A stretch of 64,000 bases of DNA from JAWRCU01 sp033542235 (lineage in GTDB: Bacteria; Pseudomonadota; Alphaproteobacteria; Rhizobiales; Rhizobiaceae), in NCBI RefSeq assembly GCF_033542235.1, contig NZ_JAWRCU010000011.1, forward strand, positions 124,001-188,000. Direction: 5' to 3'. Below the pieces are notes generated by a model. That model made no database searches. It worked only from the letters and a program-made list of their open reading frames with translations, and was not told the DNA's origin. This document shows, one piece after another, positions 9,014 through 18,032 of the stretch; position 1 is the first letter of the stretch; the number at the start of each line of letters is the position of its first letter. The position numbers and the translations under genes were made by a program.

Positions 9014-11092
9014 TTGAATGTCATATTGCCGCGTCGGGTCGCGCAGGCACCGACGCAGAAACATCCTGCCGGCCGGGTGCTGTACCGGGCCGACATCGAC
9101 GGGCTGCGCGCCATCGCCGTGCTGCCGGTGGTGCTCTACCACGCTGGCATCCCCGGCTTCCAAGGCGGCTTCGTCGGCGTCGACGTGTTCTTCGTCATTT
9201 CCGGATACCTGATCACATCGCTGATCGCGGGCGAGATCGCCGAAGCGGACTTCAGCCTGCTGCATTTCTACGAGCGACGCGTCCGGCGCATCTTCCCGGC
9301 GCTGTTCGCCATGATGACGGCCTGTGCAATCTTCGCCTGGATGTTCTTCATGCCGGAGGAGTTCAGATTTTTCGGGCGCAGCATGCGGGCAACCGCCCTT
9401 TTCACCTCGAACATTCAGTTCGCCAGGGAAAGCGGATATTTCGACCTCGGCGCCCACATGAAGCCTTTGCTTCACACATGGTCCCTTGCAGTCGAAGAGC
9501 AATTCTACATCATCTTTCCGCTGCTGCTGGTTGCGCTCAGCCGATTTGGGCGTAGCAGAACCATCGCCACGCTTTTATTGCTATTTGCCGCGTCGCTGGC
9601 AGCAAGCGCGTGGGGCGTGTTTCAATGGTCGACTAACGCATTCTTCCTGTCGCAATTTCGCGCCTGGGAACTCATCCTGGGCGCCCTCCTGGCCTTCCAG
9701 ATCGTCCCGGCGCCATCGCGGCCGTTGACCAGGCAGGTATTGGCCGCGTTCGGCGTCGGCCTGATCGCGACGGCGGTGCTCGTCTTTAACAAAAGCACGC
9801 CATTCCCCGGTCTTGCGGCATTGCTCCCGTGCTTGGGCGCGGCATTGGTCATCCACGCCAATGCCCAAGATGGTCTTGTCGGTCGAGCGCTGCAGACGCC
9901 GGCCTTGGTGTTTATCGGCCTGATCTCCTATTCCTTATACCTTTGGCACTGGCCGCTGATTGTCTTCAGTCCCTATTTCACCGGCCACCAATTATCGGTC
10001 GCCCAAGGCAGCGCGATCGTCGTCGGCTCCCTCATTCTTGCCGCTATATCATGGCGCTTCATTGAAAAGCCGTTTCGAAACCACGCCGGTCGTGTCGGCC
10101 GCAGGCCGCTGTTCGCGAGCGCGGCCGTGGCAATGGCCGCGGCGGCCTGGTTCGGCAACTATGTCGTCGCAGCGGGAGGAATGCCGGTCAGGCTGCCCGC
10201 CGCCGTGCAGACGGTTTATGCCGCAACCTACGACGTCAGTCCTTTCTATATGCCCGGCTGCTTCATCGACAACGACGACAATCGCGGGCCAGCGCTGGCC
10301 GACATTAGGTCGGGAAAGCTGTGCGGGCTGGGCAGGGAAGGCGCGACGGACCCGGCCTTCCTGGTCTGGGGCGATTCCCATGCTGCAACCATGGCGCCGG
10401 CGATCGATGCCGCCGCGGCCGAGGCGGGCGTTTTCGGACGCATCGCTGCCCACGCTTCCTGTCCCCCGCTGCCCGATGTCGAATTGCCGGACCGAGGCGA
10501 GACGGAGCGTTGCCGCGAGTTCAATGGCACGGTGCGAGATCTGATCGTGTCCCGGCATATTCCGCTCGTGTTCCTGGTGGCCTACTGGCCCAAATACGTC
10601 CACGACAGCGAACTCCCTGAGGAGGGTGTCTTCTTCGACGCGTCGATAGAACCAAGACTAGCGGACAAATCGGCGGCGATCGTTGAAGCCCTTGATCGCC
10701 TGCTGGCCGACCTCAAGCGGCACGGCACGAAGGTGGCGCTGGTCATGGATGTGCCGGAAATGGGCCGCTACGTTCCGGAAGCAGTCGCGAGGGCGATGCT
10801 GACCGGCGCCTCGACTGACGTTGCGCCGCCTTGGGACTATATCGCGAAGCGGCAGGCCCTCGCGCGCGACCTGCTGACGAAGCTTGCTGCAAAATACGGC
10901 GCGTCGATCGTCGACCCGGTCCCGGCATTCTGCAGCACCCGCCACTGCAATGCGACGCGCGATGGAATGCCGTTGTACAAGGATGCCGACCATCTTACCG
11001 CCGCAGCGGCGAGAAGCCTCGCCTATCTGTACAAGCCGGTGTTCGCATTCCCTGTTGCCCACGATGCGAGCGCGGCGGATCGCGGGTTTTGA
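9014..11092 (+). CDS. OafA/YrhL-type membrane acyltransferase with C-terminal SGNH domain
   Basis: A 692-residue two-domain enzyme that O-acetylates surface polysaccharide. The N-terminal half is an acyltransferase-3 membrane domain: YRADIDGLRAIAVLPVVLYH with the family arginine/histidine motif, GFVGVDVFFVISGYLIT, and HTWSLAVEEQFYIIFP, within about ten membrane segments. From about residue 430 a periplasmic SGNH hydrolase-like domain follows: LVWGDSHAATMAPA near 450 and DADHLTAAAARS near the end supply the Ser and Asp-x-x-His. The start is TTG at 9014, well spaced behind CAGGAGAG. It is divergent from two glycosyltransferase genes, consistent with joint work on an O-antigen or capsule. Confidence 0.9.
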   Translation: MNVILPRRVAQAPTQKHPAGRVLYRADIDGLRAIAVLPVVLYHAGIPGFQGGFVGVDVFFVISGYLITSLIAGEIAEADFSLLHFYERRVRRIFPALFAMMTACAIFAWMFFMPEEFRFFGRSMRATALFTSNIQFARESGYFDLGAHMKPLLHTWSLAVEEQFYIIFPLLLVALSRFGRSRTIATLLLLFAASLAASAWGVFQWSTNAFFLSQFRAWELILGALLAFQIVPAPSRPLTRQVLAAFGVGLIATAVLVFNKSTPFPGLAALLPCLGAALVIHANAQDGLVGRALQTPALVFIGLISYSLYLWHWPLIVFSPYFTGHQLSVAQGSAIVVGSLILAAISWRFIEKPFRNHAGRVGRRPLFASAAVAMAAAAWFGNYVVAAGGMPVRLPAAVQTVYAATYDVSPFYMPGCFIDNDDNRGPALADIRSGKLCGLGREGATDPAFLVWGDSHAATMAPAIDAAAAEAGVFGRIAAHASCPPLPDVELPDRGETERCREFNGTVRDLIVSRHIPLVFLVAYWPKYVHDSELPEEGVFFDASIEPRLADKSAAIVEALDRLLADLKRHGTKVALVMDVPEMGRYVPEAVARAMLTGASTDVAPPWDYIAKRQALARDLLTKLAAKYGASIVDPVPAFCSTRHCNATRDGMPLYKDADHLTAAAARSLAYLYKPVFAFPVAHDASAADRGF

Positions 11093-11095
11093 CGG

Positions 11096-11899
11096 TCAGG
11101 GGCGGCTTGGAGCACTACGCGAAGCACGCTCGCGCATGTAAGCTTGCGGGCTCTCCCCCATTTCGGTCCGAAAGGCGTACACAAACGCAGACGTCGAGCC
11201 GTATCCCAGTTCCATGGCGACTTGCGTCACACTCAGGCCGCCCCCCAAAAGCTCAATTGATCTGAACAGCCGCAAGCGCCGCCGCCATGATCGCAGGCTC
11301 ATGCCCAGCTCCGCCTCGAAGCGACGGGCCAAGGTCCTGGGCGACATGCGCAACGCTCGTGCCCATTCCTCCGGGCCGCGGCTGTCCGCCGGCTCCAGAT
11401 AAAGGGCTTCGCAAATGGCAGATAGAGGTTCTGCGCGAGGCCAAGGTAAGACACTCGGCAAGGCACGGGCTCGCCGAAGCTGGTCAAGGATCAAGCCGGT
11501 GATACGCCCTGCATAGCCGTCGGGGTCCTCCTGTCCATCGATCGCAGCCGCCTCGACGATCAGAGCTTGCAGCAGCGGCGATACGCCGAACAACGTTGCA
11601 GCTGCCGGCAGACCCGCACGGGCCCCTTCAGCGATCCAGAGGCTACGGAATTCCGCGCCGAGAGGAGCACCGACCCGGTGCTCCACACCAGTGGGCAGCC
11701 ATACTGCCTGTTCGGGCGAGATCACGAACGACCGCGCCTTCGTGTAGACCGTCAGCACGCCGGAGATGGCATAGACCAACTGATTCCAACGGTGCGAATG
11801 CTCGGGAAAGAAATGACGCGCCGGAATGGACTGTGCGCGCACGGTGATCGGCTCGGGAGGAAGTACGCCCGGCGGCGCGGCGATCGGCTTCCACGTCAT
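11096..11899 (-). CDS. AraC-family regulator with cupin sensor (NimR/YeaM-like)
   Basis: The N-terminal cupin-type domain includes SIPARHFFPEHSHRWNQLVYA, with the typical H-x-H. The C-terminal double HTH ends with SVTQVAMELGYGSTSAFVYAFRTEMG, the AraC signature. The ATG at 11899 (267 residues) is preferred over an upstream in-frame start at 11959 because the domain begins there. It is divergent from an MFS exporter gene at 12075. This layout matches AraC regulator/drug-exporter pairs such as NimR/NimT, so it probably controls that transporter. It converges with the acyltransferase gene with only 3 bases between the stops. Confidence 0.85.
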   Translation of the reverse strand: MTWKPIAAPPGVLPPEPITVRAQSIPARHFFPEHSHRWNQLVYAISGVLTVYTKARSFVISPEQAVWLPTGVEHRVGAPLGAEFRSLWIAEGARAGLPAAATLFGVSPLLQALIVEAAAIDGQEDPDGYAGRITGLILDQLRRARALPSVLPWPRAEPLSAICEALYLEPADSRGPEEWARALRMSPRTLARRFEAELGMSLRSWRRRLRLFRSIELLGGGLSVTQVAMELGYGSTSAFVYAFRTEMGESPQAYMRERASRSAPSRP

Positions 11900-12074
11900 G
11901 CTGAATCTCTGAGTGGCAGATATTCTATATAATCTGTCACTTCGTCGAGATACAGCCATATCGCCGCGGTGTTATGAAGCGAGGGAGTTATTTCCCTTAC
12001 GCCTGTGCCGCTGAATCGGTGGGCTGTCCCGCCGCGTCCAAGCGCGCCACGAATCGTTGCCCGTTTGAAATCCG

Positions 12075-13304
12075 ATGTCACAAGTCATTGCAAGAACGCC
12101 GGCCAGGCCCTCTTCCTTGTCCGGCCATGATTATGCGCGCGGCAACGTCGCGAGACTGACCATCGCGCAGGCGCTCGCCGGGGCGAATTCCGTCGTCGTC
12201 TACGCCACCGGCGCCATCGTCGGAAACATGCTCGCGCCGAGCCCTGCGTTGGCCACGCTGCCGATCTCGATCTTCGTCGTCGGGATGGCAGCCTGCACCT
12301 TGCCCGCCGGCGCTATCGCCCAACGCCACGGGCGCCGCGCCGCCTTCTTGATCGGAACGGCTTGCGGCGTGCTCGTCGGTCTTCTCGCTGCCCTGGCAGT
12401 CGTGCTCGGCTCCTTCTGGCTATTCTGCGCCGCGACGTTCTTCGGGGGCGCCTATGCGGCTGTCGTCCTTTCCTTCCGCTTCGCGGCGGCCGACTGCGTG
12501 CCGACGGAGCGGCGCCCGCGCGCGTTGTCTTTCGTCATGGTGGGTGGGGTCTTCGCTGGGGTAATCGGGCCGCAGCTTGTCACCTACACCATGTATCTGT
12601 GGATGCCCCACATGTTCGCGGCGACCTTCCTCGCGCAAGCGGCCGTCGCTGCCGTGTCTGCACTGATCCTGGTCGGTGTGCGTCTTCCAACGCCGACTGC
12701 GGTGGAGGTTGCCGGTGGCCGCCCGCTCGGCGTCATCGCCCGCCAACCGCGGTTTATCATCGCGGTCATCTGCGGCGTCGTTTCTTACCTGCTCATGAAT
12801 TTTCTGATGACCGCCGCACCTCTGGCCATGCAGATGTGCGGCCTTTCGCAGGAAGCGGCCAACCTCGGCCTTCAGTGGCATGTGATCGCGATGTATGCGC
12901 CGAGCTTCCTCACCGGGCGGCTGATTACGCGCTTCGGCGCACCCGGTGTGGTCACGGCCGGCATGGCGCTGACCGCCGCCGCGGCAGTAGTCGGGTTGCT
13001 GGGTGTCGATGTCTCGCATTTCTGGCTCACCCTCATCCTGCTCGGTATCGGTTGGAATTTCGGCTTCGTGGGCGCGTCGGCGCTGGTGCTGGAATGTCAT
13101 CGCCCCGAGGAAAAGACCCGTGTGCAATCGCTCAATGACTTCGTCGTGTTCGGGACGATGGTTTTCGGCTCGTTCCTTTCCGGCGGCCTGCTGACGGCAT
13201 ACGGATGGGACACCGTGCTCTGGCTGTCGTTCTCTCCCATTTTGCTGGCGCTCCTCGCCCTGGCCGGGAGTTACGTCGCGCGCCGACGAACTTCGGCGAG
13301 TTGA
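12075..13304 (+). CDS. MFS transporter; C-terminal codons derived from a recombination junction
   Basis: A 409-residue major facilitator with about 12 membrane segments. The loop 2-3 motif is GAIAQRHGRRAAF, and a second-half WNFGFVGASALVLECHRPEEKTRVQS block is present. The AraC-type gene upstream is divergent and is the likely regulator, so export of a toxic small molecule is a fair guess. Oddly, the last codons (about RRTSAS and stop) are read from DNA that in another frame encodes the NFGEL block of an aldo/keto reductase fragment. The natural C-terminus may therefore have been replaced by a deletion joint. All membrane segments appear intact. Confidence 0.88.
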   Translation: MSQVIARTPARPSSLSGHDYARGNVARLTIAQALAGANSVVVYATGAIVGNMLAPSPALATLPISIFVVGMAACTLPAGAIAQRHGRRAAFLIGTACGVLVGLLAALAVVLGSFWLFCAATFFGGAYAAVVLSFRFAAADCVPTERRPRALSFVMVGGVFAGVIGPQLVTYTMYLWMPHMFAATFLAQAAVAAVSALILVGVRLPTPTAVEVAGGRPLGVIARQPRFIIAVICGVVSYLLMNFLMTAAPLAMQMCGLSQEAANLGLQWHVIAMYAPSFLTGRLITRFGAPGVVTAGMALTAAAAVVGLLGVDVSHFWLTLILLGIGWNFGFVGASALVLECHRPEEKTRVQSLNDFVVFGTMVFGSFLSGGLLTAYGWDTVLWLSFSPILLALLALAGSYVARRRTSAS

Positions 13305-13423
13305 CTGACGAGCCGACCAGCTTTGCTGTGATGGACGAGGCCCTCGGCGCCGGCATCGGTTTCATCGACACGGCTGATCTCTATGGCGGCCCGCAGTCAC
13401 CAGATGTGGAAAAAGGCTACGGC
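13289..13423 (+). pseudogene. Aldo/keto reductase fragment
   Basis: One frame encodes about 45 residues, NFGELTDEPTSFAVMDEALG followed by AGIGFIDTADLYGGPQSP and DVEKGYG. This is the well-conserved N-terminal region of aldo/keto reductases, including the catalytic Asp/Tyr pair (DTADLYG). There is no start, no beginning strand and nothing after this stretch, so it is a remnant. It overlaps the end of the preceding MFS gene in another frame. Confidence 0.75.
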
Positions 13424-13434
13424 GCGGACTGGCG

Positions 13435-13562
13435 ATGGGGATCTGCACAGTCTTCCTCGACATCGCTATGGCGATCGGCGGCCCGGCATTGGGATGGGTC
13501 GCCGACCGGGAAGGATTGAACGCCGTTTCTTCGTCAGCGCCGGAGTTACCATTTGCACGACG
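13435..13562 (+). pseudogene. MFS transporter C-terminal fragment, frameshifted
   Basis: The stretch MGICTVFLDIAMAIGGPALG plus WVADREGLNAV reads like membrane segments 10-11 of a major facilitator. At about 13527 the reading continues in the next frame as FFVSAGVTICTT, which fits the following membrane segment. It is a piece of a different MFS gene lying directly behind the aldo/keto reductase fragment. The rest of 13305-13750 holds no intact gene. Confidence 0.55.
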
Positions 13563-13750
13563 ACCAATAGCTTTGCATTTGGCCTGCGACACGCACCGGA
13601 TCCGGGATCCTTCTAGGCTCAATCGAGGAACCTGTTGCAAAATTGAGCTGATGCAGATTCTCAGTACTGAATATCTACAAATTTATTGAACCCCTTGCTC
13701 CTGCCTTAAGTCCGAATGGCTACCTCATTCACAATGGAGCTGGTGCGGAG

Positions 13751-14941
13751 TTGTCATCGTTGTTCGATATGTTCACGGTCGGCTTACTGGCTGGCATTGC
13801 ATCTGCCCTGGGTTGCCTGACTATCGTAATCATATGGCTCCGGGATCGCTCAACGGCGTCCTACGCCTGGTGGGTGCTTGCCTTCTTGCTCTCCGGCCTC
13901 GGCGTCGCGCTGACGGCACAACGCCATAGCTTGCTCCAACTCACGACGATCGGCCTTCCCGGCTTCGCTGCCTTGCTCAGCGTGGGAGCCTTCTGGTGTG
14001 GCCTGCGCGTGTTTGATCGGCGCTCGCTTCCGGTTCTCGCCTTGGTGCCGCTCGTGATCTGGGCGTTGGGACTGCCCTTCGTCCACCACCTCTTCGCGCT
14101 GCGCCAGATGCATTTCAACATTGCCATCGGCACGGCGACGCTTCTCGTCGGTGTCGATCTCTGGCGATCCACCGCCAGGGAATTGTCGCCGCGCTTCTGC
14201 ATCGCGCTCATCTGTCTGTTCGAGACCCTCGTCAGCTACAGACAGGCCATCGCCCTCGCTCTCATGCGCGACACCGTCGGCCAAGGCCCGCTGCACGGAT
14301 GGCTCACCTTCGCGCCCTTCCAATCCGCTGTCGCCCTGGTGGCCATCGTCGTTCTCGGCATTCTCATGATCGCCGAGCGCACGCAAAGCCGGTTTCGCGA
14401 TCTCGCCATGAATGATCAACTCACCGGCGTCCTCAACCGCCGCGGCTTCTTCGAGACTGGCGCGAATCAACTCGAGAAGCTGTCCGGAACGTCCAGCGAA
14501 ACCGCAATCGCCCTTTTCGATATCGACTTCTTCAAGGCCATCAACGACAAGCATGGCCATCCCGCAGGCGACACGGTGATCGCCGAATTCGCACGGCGCG
14601 CCGTCAGCACGATCCGGCCTGGCGATATTTTTGGTCGAATTGGCGGGGAGGAGTTCGCGCTGCTGCTGCCGGACACGACGCTCAACGATGCCAGGCTTAT
14701 TGTCGAGCGCGTACGGGCTACCTTCAGCGGCACGCCGATCCTGCACGACCGGATTGAGATCATGGCCACGGCGAGCGCCGGCATCTCGATTGCTCGCAGC
14801 CGGGACGCCAATCTGGATCAGTTCATCTCCTTGGCCGATTCCGCGCTGTACGCCGCAAAGAAGGCCGGGCGCAATCGAACGAGCATTCTGCGCACGATAG
14901 CGGATCGTGATGCACCCGCGATAACCCGCAAGTCATCGTGA
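13751..14941 (+). CDS. Membrane diguanylate cyclase (GGDEF)
   Basis: The protein has 396 residues: about six or seven N-terminal membrane segments (residues 5-200), then a GGDEF domain at about 220-380. The domain shows DQLTGVLNRRGF, FDIDFFKAINDKHGHPAGD and the active-site RIGGEEFALLLP, so the GG(E)EF motif is intact and synthesis of cyclic di-GMP from two GTP is expected. No clear RxxD inhibitory site stands before the motif. The start is uncertain: TTG at 13751 is given, TTG at 13760 has the best spacing to GGAG at 13747, and ATG at 13769 is also possible. Confidence 0.9.
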   Translation: MSSLFDMFTVGLLAGIASALGCLTIVIIWLRDRSTASYAWWVLAFLLSGLGVALTAQRHSLLQLTTIGLPGFAALLSVGAFWCGLRVFDRRSLPVLALVPLVIWALGLPFVHHLFALRQMHFNIAIGTATLLVGVDLWRSTARELSPRFCIALICLFETLVSYRQAIALALMRDTVGQGPLHGWLTFAPFQSAVALVAIVVLGILMIAERTQSRFRDLAMNDQLTGVLNRRGFFETGANQLEKLSGTSSETAIALFDIDFFKAINDKHGHPAGDTVIAEFARRAVSTIRPGDIFGRIGGEEFALLLPDTTLNDARLIVERVRATFSGTPILHDRIEIMATASAGISIARSRDANLDQFISLADSALYAAKKAGRNRTSILRTIADRDAPAITRKSS

Positions 14942-15036
14942 GATCCACCCGGCATTCCGTCATCCCCTCGTGTATCTCGTGTTGGATGGCCGCTATTGTA
15001 AGGGTCATCATTCGAGCGAGCAGTAGAAAAGAAGAT

Positions 15037-15606
15037 ATGCCGAGACCGAAACTTCACAGCGACGAGTTCATTCTCGATACCGCGCTAAGCATCCTTCTTC
15101 AGAAAGGGCCATCGGCCTTCACCCTCTCCGATGTTGCAGAGGCGGTCGGCATCTCGCGGGCTGCGCTGATCCAGCGGTTCAAGGACAAGGCGACGCTGCA
15201 TCAAAAGGTCATGGAGCGCAACACGCAGGAGGTGCGGGACTATTTCGCGGGCGCAAGTCCCGAAAAGGGCCTTGATCCACTGTGGGCGATGCTCAAGGAC
15301 CTCATCTCCGGAATGGGCACCGGTGCCGAGACGGAAGGCTATCTCCTGCTTTTGTGGGGAGACGTTCAAGACCCCTCGCTCCGGGCACTTGCTGCCGAGC
15401 GCAACAGACTAGTGCTTGAGGCCATTGAAGCGCGCTTGCCCGCCGCACCACATCCTCCCGAACCCACAGCCGGTCTGATCCAGACAGTCATCCAAGGGGC
15501 CTGCATGCAGTGGCTTGTTGAGCCCGAAGGCGAGCTAGCGTCCTTCATGACCGAGCGGACCCGCATGCTTCTGTCCATGCTTTATCCCGACCATGTGTTC
15601 GGGTAA
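15037..15606 (+). CDS. TetR-family transcriptional regulator
   Basis: This 189-residue protein begins MPRPKLHSDEFILDTALSIL. Its N-terminal HTH reads FTLSDVAEAVGISRAALIQRFKDKATLHQKV, the TetR pattern. The C-terminal ligand domain is unassigned. An upstream in-frame start at 14938 adds 33 residues without homology, so the ATG at 15037 is used. It lies 92 bases upstream of the Cfr/RlmN-like gene on the same strand and may regulate it or the flanking genes. Confidence 0.85.
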   Translation: MPRPKLHSDEFILDTALSILLQKGPSAFTLSDVAEAVGISRAALIQRFKDKATLHQKVMERNTQEVRDYFAGASPEKGLDPLWAMLKDLISGMGTGAETEGYLLLLWGDVQDPSLRALAAERNRLVLEAIEARLPAAPHPPEPTAGLIQTVIQGACMQWLVEPEGELASFMTERTRMLLSMLYPDHVFG

Positions 15607-15698
15607 CACCATCTGGAGGGTTGTTTATAACAGTCGCGTCGGTTATTTATTGGGCTGTGCCACGGTACCACCGGGCTCCGAAACCCGGGACGACGATC

Positions 15699-16772
15699 AT
15701 GCCTATACGAGAACCAGGCCCCTTGGGGCCCGAACGACAAAAAGCACTGCCCGCGCCAACCTTGGCGCTGAGCCTGACGGCCGACGAATTCGATTCGTTG
15801 AACGCTGGCGGCGAGGCGCGAGTCGCATATCGCGACTTGTTCAGCTCGCATGCCGATCTGCCTCGCGCCTTGCGAGGCTGGTCCAAGGCTCGGGGCGTCC
15901 AGTTGCGGAGCCTGCTCAAGATCACGCATGAGCGCGGCGGCCGGTCGCAGAAAGTGCTTTTCGGCCTTCATGACGGCTATGCCGTCGAAACCGTCCTGAT
16001 CCGCCGCCACGATGGACACACCGCCTGCATTTCGTCCCAAGTCGGATGTGCCTTCGCCTGTCAGTTCTGCGCTTCCGGCCAAGTCGGCCTCAAGCGCAAC
16101 CTTTCGGCGGGCGAGATCGTCGAACAGGTCGTTCAACTCGGCCCGAAAGTGAATCGGATTGTGTTCATGGGCATCGGCGAGCCTTTGAACAACTACGAAC
16201 AGGTGATGAAGGCGATCCGTATCCTCCGCGACCGGCGGGGGATGAATTTTCCCACCACGGGGATCACGCTTTCGACCATCGGCGTTCCGAAGGCGCTGGC
16301 GCAACTGCGAGAAGAGCATCTGGCGATCAACCTGATCATATCGCTGCACGCGACAACGCAGGAAGTTCGCGACCGTCTCATCCCCGGATCGCGGAAACAC
16401 GACATCAAGGAAGTCATCTCGCGCGCTTCGTCATGGGCGGAACGGCATAACCGGATTGTCACCTTCGTCTATCTGGTGCTGCCCGGCGTTAATGATACGC
16501 TTGCTGACGCGAAGCGACTTGCCGGTTTGATGCGTAAGCGAAGGGCACGCGTGAACCTCATGCGCTGGAATCCCGTCGATGGCGTCGCACTTGACCAAAC
16601 AAGCGACCGCAGCCTTGGGCTCTTCCGTGAAGTGCTGGATCGCGCCGGTGTGCCCGTCGTGGTGCGGGATACACAGGGACGGGATATTTCAGCCGCATGT
16701 GGTCAGCTCTGGTTGCGCGATCTGCGCGGCATCCCGGTCGAGAAACGTGGAGCCGCGAGACAGGTCGCATAG
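15699..16772 (+). CDS. Radical-SAM RNA methyltransferase of the RlmN/Cfr family
   Basis: The 357-residue protein has the family cluster motif C117-AFA-C121-QF-C124 (GCAFACQFCASG), the SAM-side block VFMGIGEPLNNYEQVMKAI, and near the C-terminus the methyl-transfer cysteine in DISAACGQL. RlmN methylates C2 of A2503 in 23S rRNA and of A37 in some tRNAs; Cfr methylates C8 of A2503 and gives resistance to several ribosome antibiotics. Both have these features, so sequence alone does not separate them. The ATG at 15699 starts the homologous part; a TTG at 15621 behind CTGGAGG could add 26 unrelated residues. Its place beside a TetR gene and gene debris suggests an accessory paralogue, not the housekeeping rlmN. 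Confidence 0.83.
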   Translation: MPIREPGPLGPERQKALPAPTLALSLTADEFDSLNAGGEARVAYRDLFSSHADLPRALRGWSKARGVQLRSLLKITHERGGRSQKVLFGLHDGYAVETVLIRRHDGHTACISSQVGCAFACQFCASGQVGLKRNLSAGEIVEQVVQLGPKVNRIVFMGIGEPLNNYEQVMKAIRILRDRRGMNFPTTGITLSTIGVPKALAQLREEHLAINLIISLHATTQEVRDRLIPGSRKHDIKEVISRASSWAERHNRIVTFVYLVLPGVNDTLADAKRLAGLMRKRRARVNLMRWNPVDGVALDQTSDRSLGLFREVLDRAGVPVVVRDTQGRDISAACGQLWLRDLRGIPVEKRGAARQVA

Positions 16773-16784
16773 CAGGAGCGCAGG

Positions 16785-17084
16785 ATGCGGCGTTTGAGAG
16801 GACATGCGAACGACCCCTTCAGATCAAGTGAAACGCTGCTGGGATCGCGCATTCCTCTCCTGTCCCTGGTCCAGACGCTCGCCGTCGCTGAGTATCTAAA
16901 CTTCCGCCACGCGGCCAATGCTCTGCGCGTCAGCCAGTCCAGTGTCAGCGCGCGCGTGAAGGCTCTGGAGGAGGACCTTGGCATCCTCCTGTTCGAGCGT
17001 CACGCGCGCGGCGTTCGACTGACCGAAGCCGGCCGACATTTCATCGAAGGGGCGGCAACCGCCATTCATACTTCTGTTCTGAAA
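16785..17084 (+). pseudogene. LysR-family regulator truncated at tRNA-Arg
   Basis: The frame starts at ATG 16785 and gives a clean LysR DNA-binding domain: LVQTLAVAEYLNFRHAANAL, VSQSSVSARVKALEEDLGIL and LFERHARGVRLTEAGRHF. The similarity stops at about residue 98, exactly where the 3' end of the tRNA-Arg gene begins (17085). The frame then reads through tRNA sequence to a stop at 17112-17114. The whole effector domain (about 200 residues) is missing, so this is a remnant cut at the tRNA. Confidence 0.8.
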
Positions 17085-17161
<77 letters not shown>

Positions 17162-17434
17162 ATCCGCATCGGAGCCGGACCCGCCTCGGGGACCGACAGA
17201 GCGTTCTTATACGAAGGCTCCCCCCTGTTCAACGGCGGTTGACCTCGAATTCGCGCTGGAAAAGGCGCGTGGAGTTGGGTGCGTCAAGTTCAGCAAAATG
17301 GCACGCCAGTGACGTAGGCGGATCCGTCGCACAGCCCCGTGTGGTGGAGCCAGCCGTCATAGGCTGCGCTGTCCCGCATGACCGCATCGGCCGGTGGCCC
17401 CTTCCTTCAGCCGGTGCGCTCTCCCGGCGCGAAA

Positions 17435-17461
17435 GCCCGCCGGTTTGCAATTCCGGCGGGC
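17435..17461 (-). terminator. Rho-independent terminator of the OmpA-like gene
   Basis: A perfect 9-bp stem, GCCCGCCGG with its complement, encloses a 9-base loop and is followed on the minus strand by TTT. It lies 14 bases past the stop of the OmpA-like gene. The rest of the gap between the tRNA and this hairpin (17162-17434) shows no gene. Confidence 0.75.
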
Positions 17462-17474
17462 TTCGTCGTTCGTG

Positions 17475-18032
17475 TCAGCGAACGAATTCGTCAATACGGC
17501 GAATCGTGACGCGGCGGTTTCGCCAGTCCTCATAGGGCGTGTCGATCAGGAGGAAATCCTCGCCATAGCCGACCGACTCCAGAATGCGCGCCGGCACGCC
17601 GAATTCGCGCACGAGAACTCGCTTCAGCGATTCTGCCCGGCGCTCCGACAGGATCTGGTTCGACTCACGCGATCCGACAGCATCCGTATGGCCCTCGATC
17701 AGGAAACGGGCGCCGCGCCGCCGGCGCGACAGCTGGTCGAACGCGCTTGCAATCTCCCGCACCTTGCGGAATTCCGAGCGCGGAATCTCCGCGGAAGCGA
17801 ACTCGAAATTGATCGCCTGGATGTCGATCGAAGGCGCGGAACGGCGCAAGTCCGGACGGCGCCGAAACTCCTGAATTGTCACGCGCTCCTCGGGGCGCAC
17901 GTGCTGCCGCGGCGCCGAATCGAGCCGGCGCATGATCTCGTTCGAGGAGGGACCGGCGCGATCCTGCGCAAATGCCAGCCCCGGCGCGGCAATCGCCATT
18001 GCAACACTCGTCAGGAAAAATCGGCGGTTCAT
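17475..18032 (-). CDS. OmpA-family periplasmic/outer-membrane protein
   Basis: This 185-residue protein has a signal peptide (MNRRFFLTSVAMAIAAPGLAFA) and, from about residue 75, an OmpA C-terminal peptidoglycan-binding domain: INFEFASAEI, FLIEGHTDAVGSRESNQILSERRAESL and a final NRRVTIRRI. The TDAVGS...N..LSERRA pattern holds the diaminopimelate-contacting residues of the family. The start at 18032 has AAGGAGAC upstream. It probably anchors the envelope to peptidoglycan. A terminator follows directly, so it seems to be a single-gene unit. Confidence 0.88.
   Translation of the reverse strand: MNRRFFLTSVAMAIAAPGLAFAQDRAGPSSNEIMRRLDSAPRQHVRPEERVTIQEFRRRPDLRRSAPSIDIQAINFEFASAEIPRSEFRKVREIASAFDQLSRRRRGARFLIEGHTDAVGSRESNQILSERRAESLKRVLVREFGVPARILESVGYGEDFLLIDTPYEDWRNRRVTIRRIDEFVR

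Noticed and set aside
15621..15698. Leader peptide or longer start for the RlmN/Cfr-like gene from a TTG behind CTGGAGG
   Set aside because: The frame is continuous with the gene and not a separate short frame, and the added residues have no homology; it could still be a real alternative start.
7027..17084. Integrase, transposase or phage genes that would prove an island
   Set aside because: None of the proteins in this stretch has recombinase motifs; the island idea rests only on the tRNA junction and gene fragments.
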